Counted from the stretch's first letter, positions 20,296-30,805 are shown. The stretch: DNA of 64,000 nt from Rhodopirellula baltica (GCA_002901265.1 PPHI01000077.1:1-64000), one strand, 5' to 3'. Program-made: numbers and translations. The notes: a model not told the origin generated them from the sequence alone.

Positions 20296-21651
20296 CTAAG
20301 CTTCGGACGGGTGCACGTATGGCTTGCGATACTGTCGTTTCAGTTTCGCCGTCGCTTCGTCGTCCCCGATCACGGTGTGAGTTTCAGGGTCAAAGTTCAG
20401 CGTGCGGCCTTCCAAGTCCATCGAAACGTTGGCCAGCACACACGAGGCACTGGAAATGTGACCTTGTTCAATGTCTGCGACCGGCTTGGATCGCTCGTCG
20501 ATCGCTTTCAAAAAGTCCTTCATGTGCCCGCGAATCGCCGACGCGACATGTAGCTCCAACGCCCAATCACGTTGGTCCGTTTTGTCCGTTGGGTACTTGT
20601 CCAATTCGATCACGGTTTTGCCGGTCAGCTTTTCACCGCGACTGTGCGGCGTGAACTCGTACTTATGGACGTCCAGCTTCAGTGTCCCACGATCGCCATA
20701 GATCACACCGGCCCATGGCCACTCTGGATCGGGTGCATGACCCCAACTGCGATGAATCCAATTGATATCCAGCTCGTCGAATTCGTAGCGGGCCGTTTGG
20801 GTATCACTGATATTCGCTTTCGATTGATGGTCGACATAGATCCCTCCGTTGCTGCTGACTCGCGTTGGCCAGCCCAAACCTAACTGCCATCGGACCATGT
20901 CCAACATGTGAACGCACATGTCACCGACGATGCCGTTGCCATATTCCATGAAGGCACGCCAGCTTCGTGGGTGCACCATTTCGTTGTAGGGACGCATCGG
21001 TGCGGGACCGGTCCAAGCTTCGTAATCCAGGTTTGCCGGTGGAGTGGTGTCCGGCGGATTTTGCTTGGCACGCATGTGGTAGTAACAGCAGATATCCGCA
21101 TACGAAACATTGCCTAACAGTCCTGCATCGACCACACGCTCTTTCGCTTCCATGAGGTGCGGTGTACTGCGTCGCTGCGTGCCGACCTGGACGACGCGGC
21201 CGGTCTTTCGCGCCGCGTCCAACATCGCCTTGCTTTCCAGAACATCGCAAGCGGTCGGCTTCTGAACCCAAACATCCGCGCCGGCATTCACAGCCGCAAT
21301 CATCGGCAACGCGTGCCAGTGGTCCGGGGTGTCAACCAAGACGATGTCGAGACCTTTTTCGGCCAGCATGTCGGTGTAGCTGGCGTAGGTCCGGGGACGT
21401 TTTTTCGAGGCCTGGCGGGTGGCGATCAGGTCCGCACATTCGTCCAGCATTTTGGAGTCGACATCGCACAGCGAGACAACTTCAACAGGCTCGACGTTCA
21501 ATAATTGCAAGAGGTCCGATTTGCCGTACCAGCCACAACCGATCAAACCGACGCGACGGGGACGATCATCGGTGGCAGCGTACGCTTTGGTAGCGACCGA
21601 AGCGGCGGTCGCGGCAAGAGCCGAACCGGCTAGGAATTTTCGACGATCCAT
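20296..21651 (-). CDS. Gfo/Idh/MocA family oxidoreductase, Tat-exported
   Basis: NAD(P)-dependent oxidoreductase-like protein probably acting on a sugar or inositol derivative outside the cytoplasm. The N-terminus MDRRKFLAGSALAATAASVATKAYA is a twin-arginine signal with the R-R-x-F-L motif. The Rossmann core follows (RVGLIGCGWYGKSDLL) and then the catalytic-lysine region, which reads WVQKPTACDV where most members have EKP. A GFO/IDH C-terminal domain (YEAWTGPAPMRPYN, NGIVGDMCVHMLDMVRW) completes 451 residues. Planctomycetes carry many such Tat-targeted paralogues. The substrate cannot be inferred; no sugar-degradation genes are adjacent. Confidence 0.92.
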   Translation of the reverse strand: MDRRKFLAGSALAATAASVATKAYAATDDRPRRVGLIGCGWYGKSDLLQLLNVEPVEVVSLCDVDSKMLDECADLIATRQASKKRPRTYASYTDMLAEKGLDIVLVDTPDHWHALPMIAAVNAGADVWVQKPTACDVLESKAMLDAARKTGRVVQVGTQRRSTPHLMEAKERVVDAGLLGNVSYADICCYYHMRAKQNPPDTTPPANLDYEAWTGPAPMRPYNEMVHPRSWRAFMEYGNGIVGDMCVHMLDMVRWQLGLGWPTRVSSNGGIYVDHQSKANISDTQTARYEFDELDINWIHRSWGHAPDPEWPWAGVIYGDRGTLKLDVHKYEFTPHSRGEKLTGKTVIELDKYPTDKTDQRDWALELHVASAIRGHMKDFLKAIDERSKPVADIEQGHISSASCVLANVSMDLEGRTLNFDPETHTVIGDDEATAKLKRQYRKPYVHPSEA

Positions 21652-21777
21652 TCTGAAAAGCCTTTCGTTGGGAGTGCAAACACGGACGAGTCACACGCAT
21701 TATCGTGACCGGCCAAGCATGTCGCAACCAAACACTGCCAACGCAAACTTTCATTAACAGCGAACCGACGAAGAAAC

Positions 21778-22386
21778 TCAATCGAAGTCGACATCCAAGA
21801 TCACGCCTCGCGGTCCGGCGTTCAGAATCAAGCTGGGACCGATCTCGTCGCGTTTCTCCCAGTCGTCGTGAATGTGCCCGCAAACGACTAGTCGCGGCTG
21901 CTTCTCCGCCACGCACTCGCGAATCGATTGGCTGCCGCGAACACGACCACTGCTGTCGCAGTCAACGGTATCGATCGGCGGCGAATGCACCACCAACACA
22001 CCCGACGTTGGACAATCGGCCAACAGCTTTGTCGCTTGCTCTTCATCGAAGTCATACGACCAAGCGCCGAATGGCGTGACTGGGATACCGCCGCCGACGC
22101 CCCAAAAATCAATACCCAATAGGCTGCATCCGGTTCCGTGCAGCACCGTCGCTGTCGTCCAGATCTTCGCCGCGTCACGAAGCTCCGCGAACGTTTCTCC
22201 GTTTCCAGGCACCAATACTGCTGGCTTTTCGATCGATTTCAGCACCGACAGCGTGTCATTCAACCCGGCATGTCGGTTGGCGAAATCCCCGGCGCCGATC
22301 ACCATGTCAACCTGCTCGGAAAGCTCGACCAATCGCTCGGCCGCATCCACACTGCGGTGCAAATCGCTGAAACAAAGAAACTTCAT
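21778..22386 (-). CDS. Calcineurin-like metallophosphoesterase
   Basis: Two-metal phosphoesterase of 202 residues. Motifs in order: SDLHRS at 7-12, GAGDFANRHAG near 31, GNGET near 60 (where GNHE is usual), HSPPID and GHIHDD near the C-terminus. The His of motif III is replaced by Gly in GNGE, which may alter substrate or activity. The length and order match small phosphodiesterases of the YfcE/MJ0936-like group. Substrate unknown. It lies between two minus-strand genes with gaps of about 90-125 bases and need not be co-transcribed with them. Confidence 0.85.
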   Translation of the reverse strand: MKFLCFSDLHRSVDAAERLVELSEQVDMVIGAGDFANRHAGLNDTLSVLKSIEKPAVLVPGNGETFAELRDAAKIWTTATVLHGTGCSLLGIDFWGVGGGIPVTPFGAWSYDFDEEQATKLLADCPTSGVLVVHSPPIDTVDCDSSGRVRGSQSIRECVAEKQPRLVVCGHIHDDWEKRDEIGPSLILNAGPRGVILDVDFD

Positions 22387-22474
22387 CGGGCGTACTCTGG
22401 GTCCCTGCGGGCAGGCAATCGTTGATATTGTGACAAGATGGTCGTGACAGAACGTCTGATTCTAGCAAGCTCGC

Positions 22475-23785
22475 TTACATTCCGATGGCGATCAAATATT
22501 CTTGCCGACCGTTCGCTTCTTCGACGCCGGTTCTAAGGTACATGCGTTTGCCAATCACCACCGGCGAAGCAAAAATTGAATCGCCAGTTTGGATTTCTGA
22601 AATCAGATCGAAACGATCTGGAACCGCGTCGATGATAAACACCTCGCCGCGTTCGGACGCCACGATTAAATGCCCATCGGCATACAGCGGTGAAGCACTG
22701 ATTCCGCCGCCAAAGAGACGGCGTTTCCACATCTCGGTTCCGTCCTGTGTTCGCCAGCAATACGCTACACCGTTATCTGCCACACCGAAGACATAATTCT
22801 TGATCGCCAGCAGCGATTGTTCGTAGCACTTCACGCGGTTGGTCCACAACTGCTGATGCCGCCCCGCGGCGGAAACACACCAAGTCCCGGAAACAGGGTT
22901 CCCGCCGCTAACCAACACGCTGCGGTTATCCCATACCACCGTTCCGCAGATCGCTTCGGTTGCACTCTCCACGCTCCAAATCTCTTTGCCTGTCGATGGG
23001 TCATAACTCACGAATTTATCTGCCCCGGCAATCAACATCTGTTGCTGGCCGGCGATTTCGGTGATCGCCACGGAAGCAAAATTCAGATTCTCTGGCCGCT
23101 GAATTTTCCAAACCTGTTTGCCCGTTTCACGATCCAATGCATAGATTCCGCTATCCGCGCCGTCATACTCGGCCGCAATGATTAACAACTCGTCAAACAT
23201 CACCGGGCTGGCGCCGTATCCAAATTGGAAAACGCTCGGCGCGAAGTTGCAAACTTTCTTTTGCCATGCCTTTCGCCCATCCGGGTACAACGCGGTGACA
23301 ACGATTGCATCCGCAGTATGGAACGATGCAAAAAGCAGCTTTCCGTCGTACGCCATCGTTGGCGACGCATACGAGTTGTTCGGATGAATTCGCTCTGGCA
23401 ACGTCCCTCGATGCAACACATAGGTGTCGAGGACGTGCCCGCTATCGACGTCAATTTTAACGACCGACTGTGTCTGTTTCGCTTCGTCCGCTGTGGTCAA
23501 AAAAATTCCGACCGGCGTGACGATCGGTGTCGAGTGTCCACGGCCTGGGATCTTGGTCTTCCAAGCGATGTTTTCGCCGGTTTGAAAGTTCCACTGGGTT
23601 GGCAGCGTCACATCGTCCGCGGCATGATTGTCCATCGCCGCACCACGCCACTGTGGCCAAACGCTTGTGTCCTGTGCAATCAACGTTTGACTAGCAAACG
23701 CAATTGGAAGCAGCAGCAGCGCCGCGGCGAAGACAGGCAGGCGTCCGAACGAAACAATCCAAGTCAAAGCGTTTGAATAAATCAC
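22475..23785 (-). CDS. Secreted PQQ-like beta-propeller protein (BamB-like)
   Basis: Predicted periplasmic eight-bladed propeller. A hydrophobic signal segment (VFAAALLLLPIAFASQTLIAQ) is followed by a WPQWRG motif typical of planctomycete PQQ-like proteins. Repeats of the blade type YALDRETGKQVWKI, KFVSYDPSTGKEIWSV and YCWRTQDGTEMWKR follow. There is no dehydrogenase cysteine pair or haem motif, so a binding or scaffold role is more likely than PQQ-dependent catalysis. The start is GTG at 23785. It is divergent from the oxidoreductase at 23888. Length 436 residues is normal for the family. Confidence 0.85.
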   Translation of the reverse strand: MIYSNALTWIVSFGRLPVFAAALLLLPIAFASQTLIAQDTSVWPQWRGAAMDNHAADDVTLPTQWNFQTGENIAWKTKIPGRGHSTPIVTPVGIFLTTADEAKQTQSVVKIDVDSGHVLDTYVLHRGTLPERIHPNNSYASPTMAYDGKLLFASFHTADAIVVTALYPDGRKAWQKKVCNFAPSVFQFGYGASPVMFDELLIIAAEYDGADSGIYALDRETGKQVWKIQRPENLNFASVAITEIAGQQQMLIAGADKFVSYDPSTGKEIWSVESATEAICGTVVWDNRSVLVSGGNPVSGTWCVSAAGRHQQLWTNRVKCYEQSLLAIKNYVFGVADNGVAYCWRTQDGTEMWKRRLFGGGISASPLYADGHLIVASERGEVFIIDAVPDRFDLISEIQTGDSIFASPVVIGKRMYLRTGVEEANGRQEYLIAIGM

Positions 23786-23887
23786 GAGCGAAGGTGGTTC
23801 GGCGGGTGAATTGGAAACGTGAGTAGCAGTAGACCTGCTACATTGTCGGCCACATCATCCATTTACACAAGCAAGGCAAACTTTCAG

Positions 23888-24889
23888 ATGCGTGCAGGAA
23901 TCGTCGGCGTCGGTTTTATGGGGTGGATCCACTACCTGGCTTACCAAAAGAGCCAACACGCCGACTTGGTCGCATTCTGCAGTCGTGATGCCGGAAAGCG
24001 ATCGGGCGATTGGCGGGGCATCCAGGGAAACTTTGGCCCCCCCGGAGAACAGATCGACGTCTCCTCCATGAACGTTTACGAATCGCTGGACGCGATGCTA
24101 AAAGACGAAACGATCGATCTGATCGACATCTGTTTGCCCCCGGCACTGCACGCCGAAGCGATCGAAAAATCAATTGCGGCTGGCAAAAAGGTGCTCTGCG
24201 AGAAACCGCTGTCACTGACCGCCAGCGATGCAATGCGTTTGGCCAGCCTGGGAAATCCCGGTGACGTCATGGTCGCACACGTCCTTCCCTTTATGCCGGA
24301 ATTCGGAATCCTGGTCGATGCGAAAGTCGACGGGCGTTTCGGTAAGCCGATCGCCGGACGCTTCAAACGAACAATCTCGCCGCCCGATTGGATTCCCGAT
24401 TTTTATCAACTCGATTCTGTCGGCGGACCGTTGATCGATTTGCACGTCCATGACGCGCACCTGATCCGTGTTTTGTTTGGGATGCCCAAATCACTCGAGA
24501 CCGCTTGTCAGCGCCACAACGGGGTCGCCAAACTCTATGAAACGGTATTCCGCTTCGAGGAAGGCTATCCGGTATCCGCCGGTGGTGGCGTCATCGATTC
24601 GCCGGCCCGTGGATTCACCCACGGCTATGAAGTCTCGTTCGAAAACGCCACCTTGCAGTTCGAGTTCGCCGCTTACGCTGACGGGACCACCGCAACGATT
24701 CCGCTGGTGATCCTGCATCGTGACGGCACCGTCGAGCGTCCCGACTTTGGCGACGTCGACCAAATCGATAGCTTTGTCAGCGAAATCGATGCCGCTGCCA
24801 AAGCGGTTGCTACCGGCGAAGTGTCACCACTGTTGGATGGCAGACTTGCTGCTGACGCGATTCAGATCTGCGAATGGCAAAACGCCTAG
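23888..24889 (+). CDS. Gfo/Idh/MocA family oxidoreductase, cytoplasmic
   Basis: NAD(P)-dependent dehydrogenase, probably for a sugar or sugar derivative. The Rossmann motif GIVGVGFMGWIH begins three residues after ATG at 23888. The longer frame from GTG at 23819 adds 23 residues without structure, so 23888 is preferred. The catalytic lysine motif is CEKPLSLTA, and a substrate-domain signature DLHVHDAHLIRVLFG holds conserved Asp/His. No signal peptide is present, in contrast to the paralogue at 20296-21651. About 333 residues, normal length. Divergent from the propeller gene with about 100 bases between starts. Substrate unknown. Confidence 0.9.
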   Translation: MRAGIVGVGFMGWIHYLAYQKSQHADLVAFCSRDAGKRSGDWRGIQGNFGPPGEQIDVSSMNVYESLDAMLKDETIDLIDICLPPALHAEAIEKSIAAGKKVLCEKPLSLTASDAMRLASLGNPGDVMVAHVLPFMPEFGILVDAKVDGRFGKPIAGRFKRTISPPDWIPDFYQLDSVGGPLIDLHVHDAHLIRVLFGMPKSLETACQRHNGVAKLYETVFRFEEGYPVSAGGGVIDSPARGFTHGYEVSFENATLQFEFAAYADGTTATIPLVILHRDGTVERPDFGDVDQIDSFVSEIDAAAKAVATGEVSPLLDGRLAADAIQICEWQNA

Positions 24890-24914
24890 TCCGATCGAAA
24901 CTGCAACGAAACAA

Positions 24915-24942
24915 CCACCGCGCGGTGATCGACGCGCGGTGG
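24915..24942. terminator. Hairpin between convergent genes
   Basis: A perfect 10-base inverted repeat, CCACCGCGCG and CGCGCGGTGG, around an 8-base loop lies 25 bases after the oxidoreductase stop and before the convergent TPR-methyltransferase stop. There is no T-run on either side, so terminator function is plausible but unproven. Confidence 0.45.
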
Positions 24943-25055
24943 GAAGCGGACGACAGCTGATTCAACGGCCCCGTACTACCTGTTCGTCCTACCGCGTGTA
25001 ACCAACAACTACTCGCAGCAACCCGCCTTTCAGTTGAGAGATTGACACGAACAGA

Positions 25056-26384
25056 CTACGAGGAAGCATTGTTTGCGGTCACCACCAATCCAGTGACTTC
25101 ACGCCCGCGCTCCATCCGCAGTTTCGCCTGCGTCACAGAAACGGGTTGCCACCCCGCCGCTTGTAAAGCTTCGTTGACAAAGCGTTCGCTATGTTGGTAG
25201 CGGCCGTTGGGCAACAATCGGTAGCTGACGGTCTCGTCAATTTGTTCGTCCTCGTGCATCGGCGACAGCTTTTCGGCCGTAAAGACCAGCGTTGCGTTCT
25301 TTGCCGTGCATTGGTTGGCGACCGAGAGCACTTCAGTGAGATCGCCGAAATAACACAAGGTGTCACCGAAGACGACCAAATCAAATTGCTCATCCAATGA
25401 TGTCAAGACAGCGGTCAATTCGCCTTCGATCAACTGGTCGTAACGCTGTGTTTGGTCAGCCAAACGCAACATGTCTGGTGACAAGTCGATTCCCGAAAGT
25501 GACTTGGCAAACGGACGCAAAATTGGCGAACACAATCCTGTCCCACACCCCGCGTCGAGCACGTTCAGATTGCCGTCACTTGGCAACTCCATTTGCTTGA
25601 TCGCTTCGGCAACCAAGTCAGGAACGCTGTATCCGATCCGATGCAATTGGTTTTCATAAGACGCTGCGAAGGTGTCATCGAACGTATTGAGCACATAGTC
25701 GTCGTCGCAGCGAACCGGAACCTGCTCTCCGGTAATCCCTGCGATCATGTGACGCGGGATCGGGTTGCTGGGGTCTTGTTCCAGCCAGTCTTTCCAGACA
25801 CGCAGTGCTGAATCGTAGTCGGTCAGTCCGGCGTGCGTTCGGCCCAGGTTGTCGCGTGCGGAGTCAAAGTCTGGATCAAGCTCGATCGCCTTCTGGTAGG
25901 CCTCGATCGCTTCGCGGTACTCACCGATTTCTTCCAGCACATTGGCTAGATTAAAGTGCACGATCGCTTCGTCTGGAAAATCCGTTGCCGTTTTGCGAAG
26001 GACTTCAGCGGCTTCGTCCGTGCGCTGAAGATTGACCAAACAGTTTCCAAGGTTGTTGCGGGCTTCCAGCATTTCGGGCTTCAGCTCGATCGCCGCTTGG
26101 TAAGCGGTGACGGCAGCTTCGACCTGATGAAGCTGACTTCGGGCGCGGCCCAAGTTGTACTGATAAGTCGCCGAGTCAGATTTGTGATCGACGGCTTTTT
26201 GAAAGCTGTCGGCAGCTGCGGCGATGTCGTCCCGTTGCGCCAGAGAAATTCCTTTGACGTACCAAGCGTGTGCGTGGTTGGGGGCTTGCACCAATAGATC
26301 ATCACAAACCTGCTCCGCCAATTCAGGCTGATTGTCACGCAATGCGTTGAACGCTTCTGCGAGCGGCGATACGTCGTCGGTCAT
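25056..26384 (-). CDS. TPR-repeat protein fused to a class I SAM methyltransferase
   Basis: Residues 1-200 hold about five TPR units (for example AHAWYVKGISLAQRDD, IVHFNLANVLEEIGEYREAIEAYQKAIELDPDF). The C-terminal half is a SAM-dependent methyltransferase: motif I VLDAGCGTGLCSPIL, then SGIDLSPDMLRLAD and DLVVFGDTLCYFGDL. This layout is known for uncharacterised methyltransferases in which the TPR part selects the substrate. I place the start at ATG 26384, fourteen bases past the surE stop. A GTG at 26417 would overlap surE by 19 bases and add 11 residues. Transcription with surE is likely. Substrate unknown. Confidence 0.87.
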   Translation of the reverse strand: MTDDVSPLAEAFNALRDNQPELAEQVCDDLLVQAPNHAHAWYVKGISLAQRDDIAAAADSFQKAVDHKSDSATYQYNLGRARSQLHQVEAAVTAYQAAIELKPEMLEARNNLGNCLVNLQRTDEAAEVLRKTATDFPDEAIVHFNLANVLEEIGEYREAIEAYQKAIELDPDFDSARDNLGRTHAGLTDYDSALRVWKDWLEQDPSNPIPRHMIAGITGEQVPVRCDDDYVLNTFDDTFAASYENQLHRIGYSVPDLVAEAIKQMELPSDGNLNVLDAGCGTGLCSPILRPFAKSLSGIDLSPDMLRLADQTQRYDQLIEGELTAVLTSLDEQFDLVVFGDTLCYFGDLTEVLSVANQCTAKNATLVFTAEKLSPMHEDEQIDETVSYRLLPNGRYQHSERFVNEALQAAGWQPVSVTQAKLRMERGREVTGLVVTANNASS

Positions 26385-26398
26385 AGTCGTCTCGTCGG

Positions 26399-27160
26399 TC
26401 AGATTTTCAGGTCCCACGACTTCATTTCGTCAGTCGCTTGATGGTTGGTCATATCGAACTGCAGGCAGGACAGCGTCACGTTGCCTTTTCGCAATTCGGT
26501 GACGTCCGTTTGTTCTTTTGGCGGCTCGTCTGGCTCTTGCCATAGTGCCCAGTAGTAATCGCGGCCGGCGGGGTCCTGCCGTTTTTCGTAGCGATTTCCG
26601 TACTGTGCCAACCCCATGGGGACGATCGAGAGCTCGGTTGCCGATTCGGTCGCCTTGGTGGGGATGTTTAGGTTAAAGAGTTTTCCTTTGGAGTTGGGTG
26701 ATTTGACCAAACCGCTGATCACATTTTTCGCGATCACAGCCGCGGCCTGATAGTCCGCATCGGGGTCATACTCCAACGAAACGGCGACACTGGTGGTGCC
26801 AAAGAACGCGCCTTCGATCGCGGCTGCCACGGTCCCGCTGTAAAGAACGTTGATACCGGCGTTCAAACCGTTATTGATGCCGCTGACGACCAAGTCGACG
26901 GGATCGTCACGCAGCAGTTCGGCGATGGCCAATTTGACACAATCGGCAGGGCTTCCCTCGACCGCCCAGGCCCAGTGGCGGCCGTCGCGATGAATCGACT
27001 TTCTGACCAACGGCGTCAGATAGGTAATCGAATGCCCGACACCAGATTGCTCGGTCGCTGGGGCGATCACGATGACTTCGCCAAGGTGCCGCAATTGTTG
27101 CTCGAGGGCGGCCAGGCCTGGGGCATGCACCCCGTCGTCGTTGGACAATAGAATACGCAT
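26399..27160 (-). CDS. surE: 5'/3'-nucleotidase SurE
   Basis: Cytoplasmic metal-dependent phosphatase of nucleoside monophosphates, linked in other bacteria to stationary-phase survival. The N-terminal MRILLSNDDGVHAPG carries the metal-binding NDDG (Asp8, Asp9). EQSGVGHSITY supplies the conserved Ser, and VVSGINNGLNAGINVLYSGTVAAAIEG the conserved Asn ligand. Length 253 residues fits. ATG at 27160. It is divergent from guaA, and the TPR-methyltransferase follows 14 bases downstream, so the two likely form an operon. Confidence 0.96.
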   Translation of the reverse strand: MRILLSNDDGVHAPGLAALEQQLRHLGEVIVIAPATEQSGVGHSITYLTPLVRKSIHRDGRHWAWAVEGSPADCVKLAIAELLRDDPVDLVVSGINNGLNAGINVLYSGTVAAAIEGAFFGTTSVAVSLEYDPDADYQAAAVIAKNVISGLVKSPNSKGKLFNLNIPTKATESATELSIVPMGLAQYGNRYEKRQDPAGRDYYWALWQEPDEPPKEQTDVTELRKGNVTLSCLQFDMTNHQATDEMKSWDLKI

Positions 27161-27463
27161 TTCGTCTCGGCAAACTCAGGCAGATGGAAACTGGGACGGG
27201 AACAAGGGCTGCCCGATTGTCACGATTGCCAGTTCAATGAAAAGGACGGCGGGCAGGGATTCTGGCAGGGATTTATGACTGCCTGACCTCGACAGCGATA
27301 CCCGACGGTGCGGACGACATTCGCCCCGACCCAACGGCGGATCAGGCTTCCGCGACAGAATCCTGGGCGTTTATCCCCTTGGGTAATTTCGAAGCATTTT
27401 CTACACTTCGTGTTTGGCATTGACGATGCCGCTCCGGTTTCCTCAACCCCACCTGACGCCCGC
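27161..27463. other. Divergent intergenic region between surE and guaA
   Basis: About 300 bases contain both 5' leaders. The guaA frame stays open upstream to 27308, but that segment is unlike any GMP synthase N-terminus. I see no purine riboswitch core or clear PurR-type palindrome. Promoters are presumed but not identified. Confidence 0.4.
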
Positions 27464-29056
27464 ATGAGTGTTTCGGACGCCCAAGAGAACACCGCGAATA
27501 CGACCAGCTCGGCACTGACTGACCAGCGAATTGTTGTTCTTGATTTCGGTTCACAGTACGCACAGCTGATCGCTCGCCGCGTGCGAGAGCAAAATGTGTA
27601 CTGCCAAATCCTGCGACACGATTTGCCCGCCGAACGAATCGCCGAGTTGGCGCCCAAAGGCATCATCTTGTCCGGTGGCCCGTCGAGCGTTTACCAAGAC
27701 GGCGCGCCGCAGTGTGACCCGGAGCTGTTCAATCTGGGGATTCCGGTACTCGGCATTTGCTACGGAATGCAGCTCGCCTGCAAAGCTCTGGGCGGCCAAG
27801 TCGACAGCACGACGACCCGGGAGTACGGTCACGCCAAATGCGAGATTGTCGAAGACAGCACACTGTTCGAAGACCTGCCCAGCGAAATCGATGTCTGGAT
27901 GAGCCACGGCGACCAGGTATCGTCGATCAGTGAATCGTTCTCGCCACTCGCCAAGACCAGCACCTGCCCTTACGCGGCGATCGTTCACAAGGACCTGCCC
28001 GTCTACGGGATGCAGTTCCACCCAGAAGTCACGCACACCCCACTGGGCGGAAAGGTTCTCGCTAACTTTGTGCTTGGCATTTGTGGTTGCGAAGCGAACT
28101 GGTACCTAAGCGACTTCGCTGACATGACGATCAAGGCGATCCGCGAGCAGGTCGGTGACCGTCGCGTGATCTGCGGCTTGAGTGGTGGTGTCGATTCCTC
28201 CGTCGTCGCGGCCCTGCTGTACAAGGCAATCGGCAGCCAGCTGACTTGCATCCTGATCGACAACGGACTGCTTCGCAAAAACGAGCAGACGCTGGTCATC
28301 GACGAGTTCTCCAATCACTTCAAAACCGACCTGCACGTCGTCAACGCGGAAGACCGGTTCTTGGCATCTTTGGCCGGGATCACCGAACCGCAGGAAAAGC
28401 GTCGCCGCATCGGACACGATTTCATCGAGTGCTTCAAAGCCGAAGCAGAGCAAATCGAAAACGCCCACTTCCTGGCACAAGGCACTCTGTATCCCGATGT
28501 GATCGAAAGCGGAGCGGATCCCGATGGGCCTGCCGCCACGATCAAGTTGCACCACAACGTCGGTGGTCTGCCCGAAGAACTCGGCTTCGAGTTGATCGAG
28601 CCCTTGCGAGACTTGTTCAAAGACGAAGTCCGCCGCTTGGGATTGGAACTCGGATTACCCGAAAAATTGGTTTGGCGGCATCCGTTCCCCGGCCCCGGCT
28701 TGGCCGTGCGATGCCTGGGCGAAGTCACTCGCGACAAGCTGATTGTCTTGCGAGCGGCCGACGCAATTGTGATCGAGGAAATCGAAGCCGCCGGCCTTTA
28801 CCGCGAAACCAGCCAGACGTTTGTGGTGCTGTTGCCAGTACAAAGCGTCGGCGTGATGGGCGATGCTCGGACGTATGACAACGCGGTCGCGATCCGCAGC
28901 GTCAATACGGACGACTTCATGACGGCCGACTGGAGTCGATTGCCGTATGATTTGCTGGCCCGAATGAGCACACGGATTATCAACGAAGTCAAAGGCGTCA
29001 ATCGTGTCTGCTACGACATTAGCAGCAAACCGCCAGCGACAATCGAATGGGAATAG
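27464..29056 (+). CDS. guaA: GMP synthase, glutamine-hydrolysing
   Basis: Converts XMP to GMP using ATP and glutamine in purine synthesis. The class I glutamine amidotransferase domain begins [16 protein letters not shown] and has its nucleophile C99 in GICYGMQ, with the His-Glu pair in FHPEVTH. The ATP pyrophosphatase P-loop is SGGVDSS at 240-246. The C-terminal dimerisation/XMP domain ends in the characteristic [14 protein letters not shown] chose ATG at 27464, giving 530 residues; the frame extends upstream but without similarity. The ABC-F gene starts seven bases after its stop, so the two are probably co-transcribed. Confidence 0.97.
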   Translation: MSVSDAQENTANTTSSALTDQRIVVLDFGSQYAQLIARRVREQNVYCQILRHDLPAERIAELAPKGIILSGGPSSVYQDGAPQCDPELFNLGIPVLGICYGMQLACKALGGQVDSTTTREYGHAKCEIVEDSTLFEDLPSEIDVWMSHGDQVSSISESFSPLAKTSTCPYAAIVHKDLPVYGMQFHPEVTHTPLGGKVLANFVLGICGCEANWYLSDFADMTIKAIREQVGDRRVICGLSGGVDSSVVAALLYKAIGSQLTCILIDNGLLRKNEQTLVIDEFSNHFKTDLHVVNAEDRFLASLAGITEPQEKRRRIGHDFIECFKAEAEQIENAHFLAQGTLYPDVIESGADPDGPAATIKLHHNVGGLPEELGFELIEPLRDLFKDEVRRLGLELGLPEKLVWRHPFPGPGLAVRCLGEVTRDKLIVLRAADAIVIEEIEAAGLYRETSQTFVVLLPVQSVGVMGDARTYDNAVAIRSVNTDDFMTADWSRLPYDLLARMSTRIINEVKGVNRVCYDISSKPPATIEWE

Positions 29057-29063
29057 GATTGGA

Positions 29064-30740
29064 ATGTCTCGACAATACATCTATCAGATCGAAGGCCTGA
29101 CCAAAAAGCACGGACAAAAGACCGTGCTCGATGATGTGCATTTGGCGTTCTACCCCGGCGCCAAAATCGGCGTCCTGGGACCCAACGGTGCCGGTAAGTC
29201 GACCTTGATGCGAATCATGGCCGGCCACGACACCGAATACGACGGATCGGCAAAACTGACCAAAGGCTTCACCGTCGGTTACCTGGAACAGGAACCGCCA
29301 CTGGATGAAACCAAGACGGTTTTCGAGAACGTGCAAACCGCCGTCGCGGAACGCCGAGCGATCGTCGATCGCTTCAACGAAATCAGCATGTTGCTCGGTG
29401 AAGTCACCGACGACAAAGAGATGCAAAAACTGTGCGACGAGATGGCGACCTTGCAGGACACCATCGACACGTACAACCTGTGGGAACTGGATCGCCAAGT
29501 CGAAATGTCGATGGCGGTCATGAACTTGCCCCCCGGCGATGCCGACGTCACCAAGCTTTCCGGTGGTGAGCGACGCCGCGTCGCACTATGCCAATTGCTG
29601 ATCCGCCAGCCCGACTTGCTGCTGCTTGACGAACCGACCAACCACTTGGATGCCGAATCGGTCTCCTGGTTGGAACAACACCTCCACAAGTATCCCGGTA
29701 CCGTTGTCGCGGTGACACACGACCGATACTTCCTGGACAACGTCGCGAGCTGGATTTTGGAAATCGACCGCGGCCGTGGACTGCCATTCGAAGGCAACTA
29801 CACCGCTTGGTTGGAAGCTCGCCAAAAGCGGATGTCTTTGGAACAACGCCAAGCGAAAGCTCGCGAACGCACCTTGAATCGCGAACTGGAATGGATCCGC
29901 ATGAGCCCCAAGGCTCGCCAAGCGAAAAGCAAAGCGCGGATCAAAGCCTACGAAGATTTGGCATCACAGAAATTCGAGGATCGTCCAGACGAGTTGGAAA
30001 TCCAAATCCCGTCGAACCGGCATTTGGGTGACCTCGTCATCGACGCGAAAAACATCAGCAAAGCGTTCGGTGACAAAGTCCTTGTCAAAGACCTGTCGTT
30101 CCGTTTGCCAGCCGGTGGAATTGTCGGCGTGATCGGCCCCAACGGTGCTGGCAAGACGACGTTGTTCAAGATGTTTACCGGTCAAGAGCCGCCGGATTCG
30201 GGCGAGTTCAAGATCGGCGAAACTGTCGACTTGGGCTATGTCGATCAAAGCCGTGATTCGCTCAACGACGATAGCACGGTGTTTGAAGAGATCAGCGGCG
30301 GACACGAAACGATCGACCTGGGCGGACGCAGCGTCAACGCACGCGCCTATGTCTCGCGGTTCAACTTTCGTGGGCCCGACCAAGAGAAAAAGGTTGGCAA
30401 GCTGTCTGGTGGTGAACGCAACCGCGTCCACTTGGCAAAGCTGCTTCGCCGTGGCTGCAACGTTCTGCTGCTTGACGAACCGACCAACGACCTTGACGTC
30501 GATACGCTGCGAGCACTCGAAGAAGCGATCATGCACTTTGCCGGTTGCGTGGTGGTGACATCCCACGACCGCTGGTTCCTGGACCGTCTCGCGACGCATA
30601 TTTTGGCGTTCGAGGGCGACGGAAAAGTGACTTGGTGTGAAGGCAACTTCGAGGTCTACGACCGCAATCTTCGTGAACGACTTGGGGAAGACCCCGATAC
30701 CGTTCGCCAAGCCAAATACAAAAGCATCCATGCCGGCTAA
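29064..30740 (+). CDS. ettA: EttA-like ABC-F translational ATPase
   Basis: Soluble ABC-F protein with two nucleotide-binding domains and no membrane domain, expected to bind the ribosomal E site and gate early elongation. Walker A motifs start at residues 39 (GPNGAGKST) and 358 (GPNGAGKTT). Signatures are [15 protein letters not shown] and [15 protein letters not shown], with Walker [12 protein letters not shown] and [11 protein letters not shown]. The linker has the charged [26 protein letters not shown] segment typical of EttA. Length 558 is close to the E. coli protein (555). Start is ATG 29064; the frame runs back into guaA but the family begins at MSRQYIYQ. Confidence 0.94.
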   Translation: MSRQYIYQIEGLTKKHGQKTVLDDVHLAFYPGAKIGVLGPNGAGKSTLMRIMAGHDTEYDGSAKLTKGFTVGYLEQEPPLDETKTVFENVQTAVAERRAIVDRFNEISMLLGEVTDDKEMQKLCDEMATLQDTIDTYNLWELDRQVEMSMAVMNLPPGDADVTKLSGGERRRVALCQLLIRQPDLLLLDEPTNHLDAESVSWLEQHLHKYPGTVVAVTHDRYFLDNVASWILEIDRGRGLPFEGNYTAWLEARQKRMSLEQRQAKARERTLNRELEWIRMSPKARQAKSKARIKAYEDLASQKFEDRPDELEIQIPSNRHLGDLVIDAKNISKAFGDKVLVKDLSFRLPAGGIVGVIGPNGAGKTTLFKMFTGQEPPDSGEFKIGETVDLGYVDQSRDSLNDDSTVFEEISGGHETIDLGGRSVNARAYVSRFNFRGPDQEKKVGKLSGGERNRVHLAKLLRRGCNVLLLDEPTNDLDVDTLRALEEAIMHFAGCVVVTSHDRWFLDRLATHILAFEGDGKVTWCEGNFEVYDRNLRERLGEDPDTVRQAKYKSIHAG

Positions 30741-30758
30741 GCCGTTTTGGACGCCAGT

Positions 30759-30805
30759 CGCCGGATGAACCGGCGCAACAAATCATCGCCGGTCCATCCG
30801 GCGAT
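30759..30805 (+). terminator. Two tandem hairpins after ettA
   Basis: The first hairpin is CGCCGG-ATGAA-CCGGCG (30759-30775). The second is ATCGCCGG-TCCAT-CCGGCGAT (30785-30805). Both lie between the ettA stop and the Lys-rich gene. No T-run follows, so they may be terminators, processing sites or a pair of REP-like units with shared CCGG cores. Confidence 0.45.

Noticed and set aside
27308-27463. N-terminal extension of guaA
   Set aside because: No similarity to GMP synthases; ATG 27464 gives a normal length.
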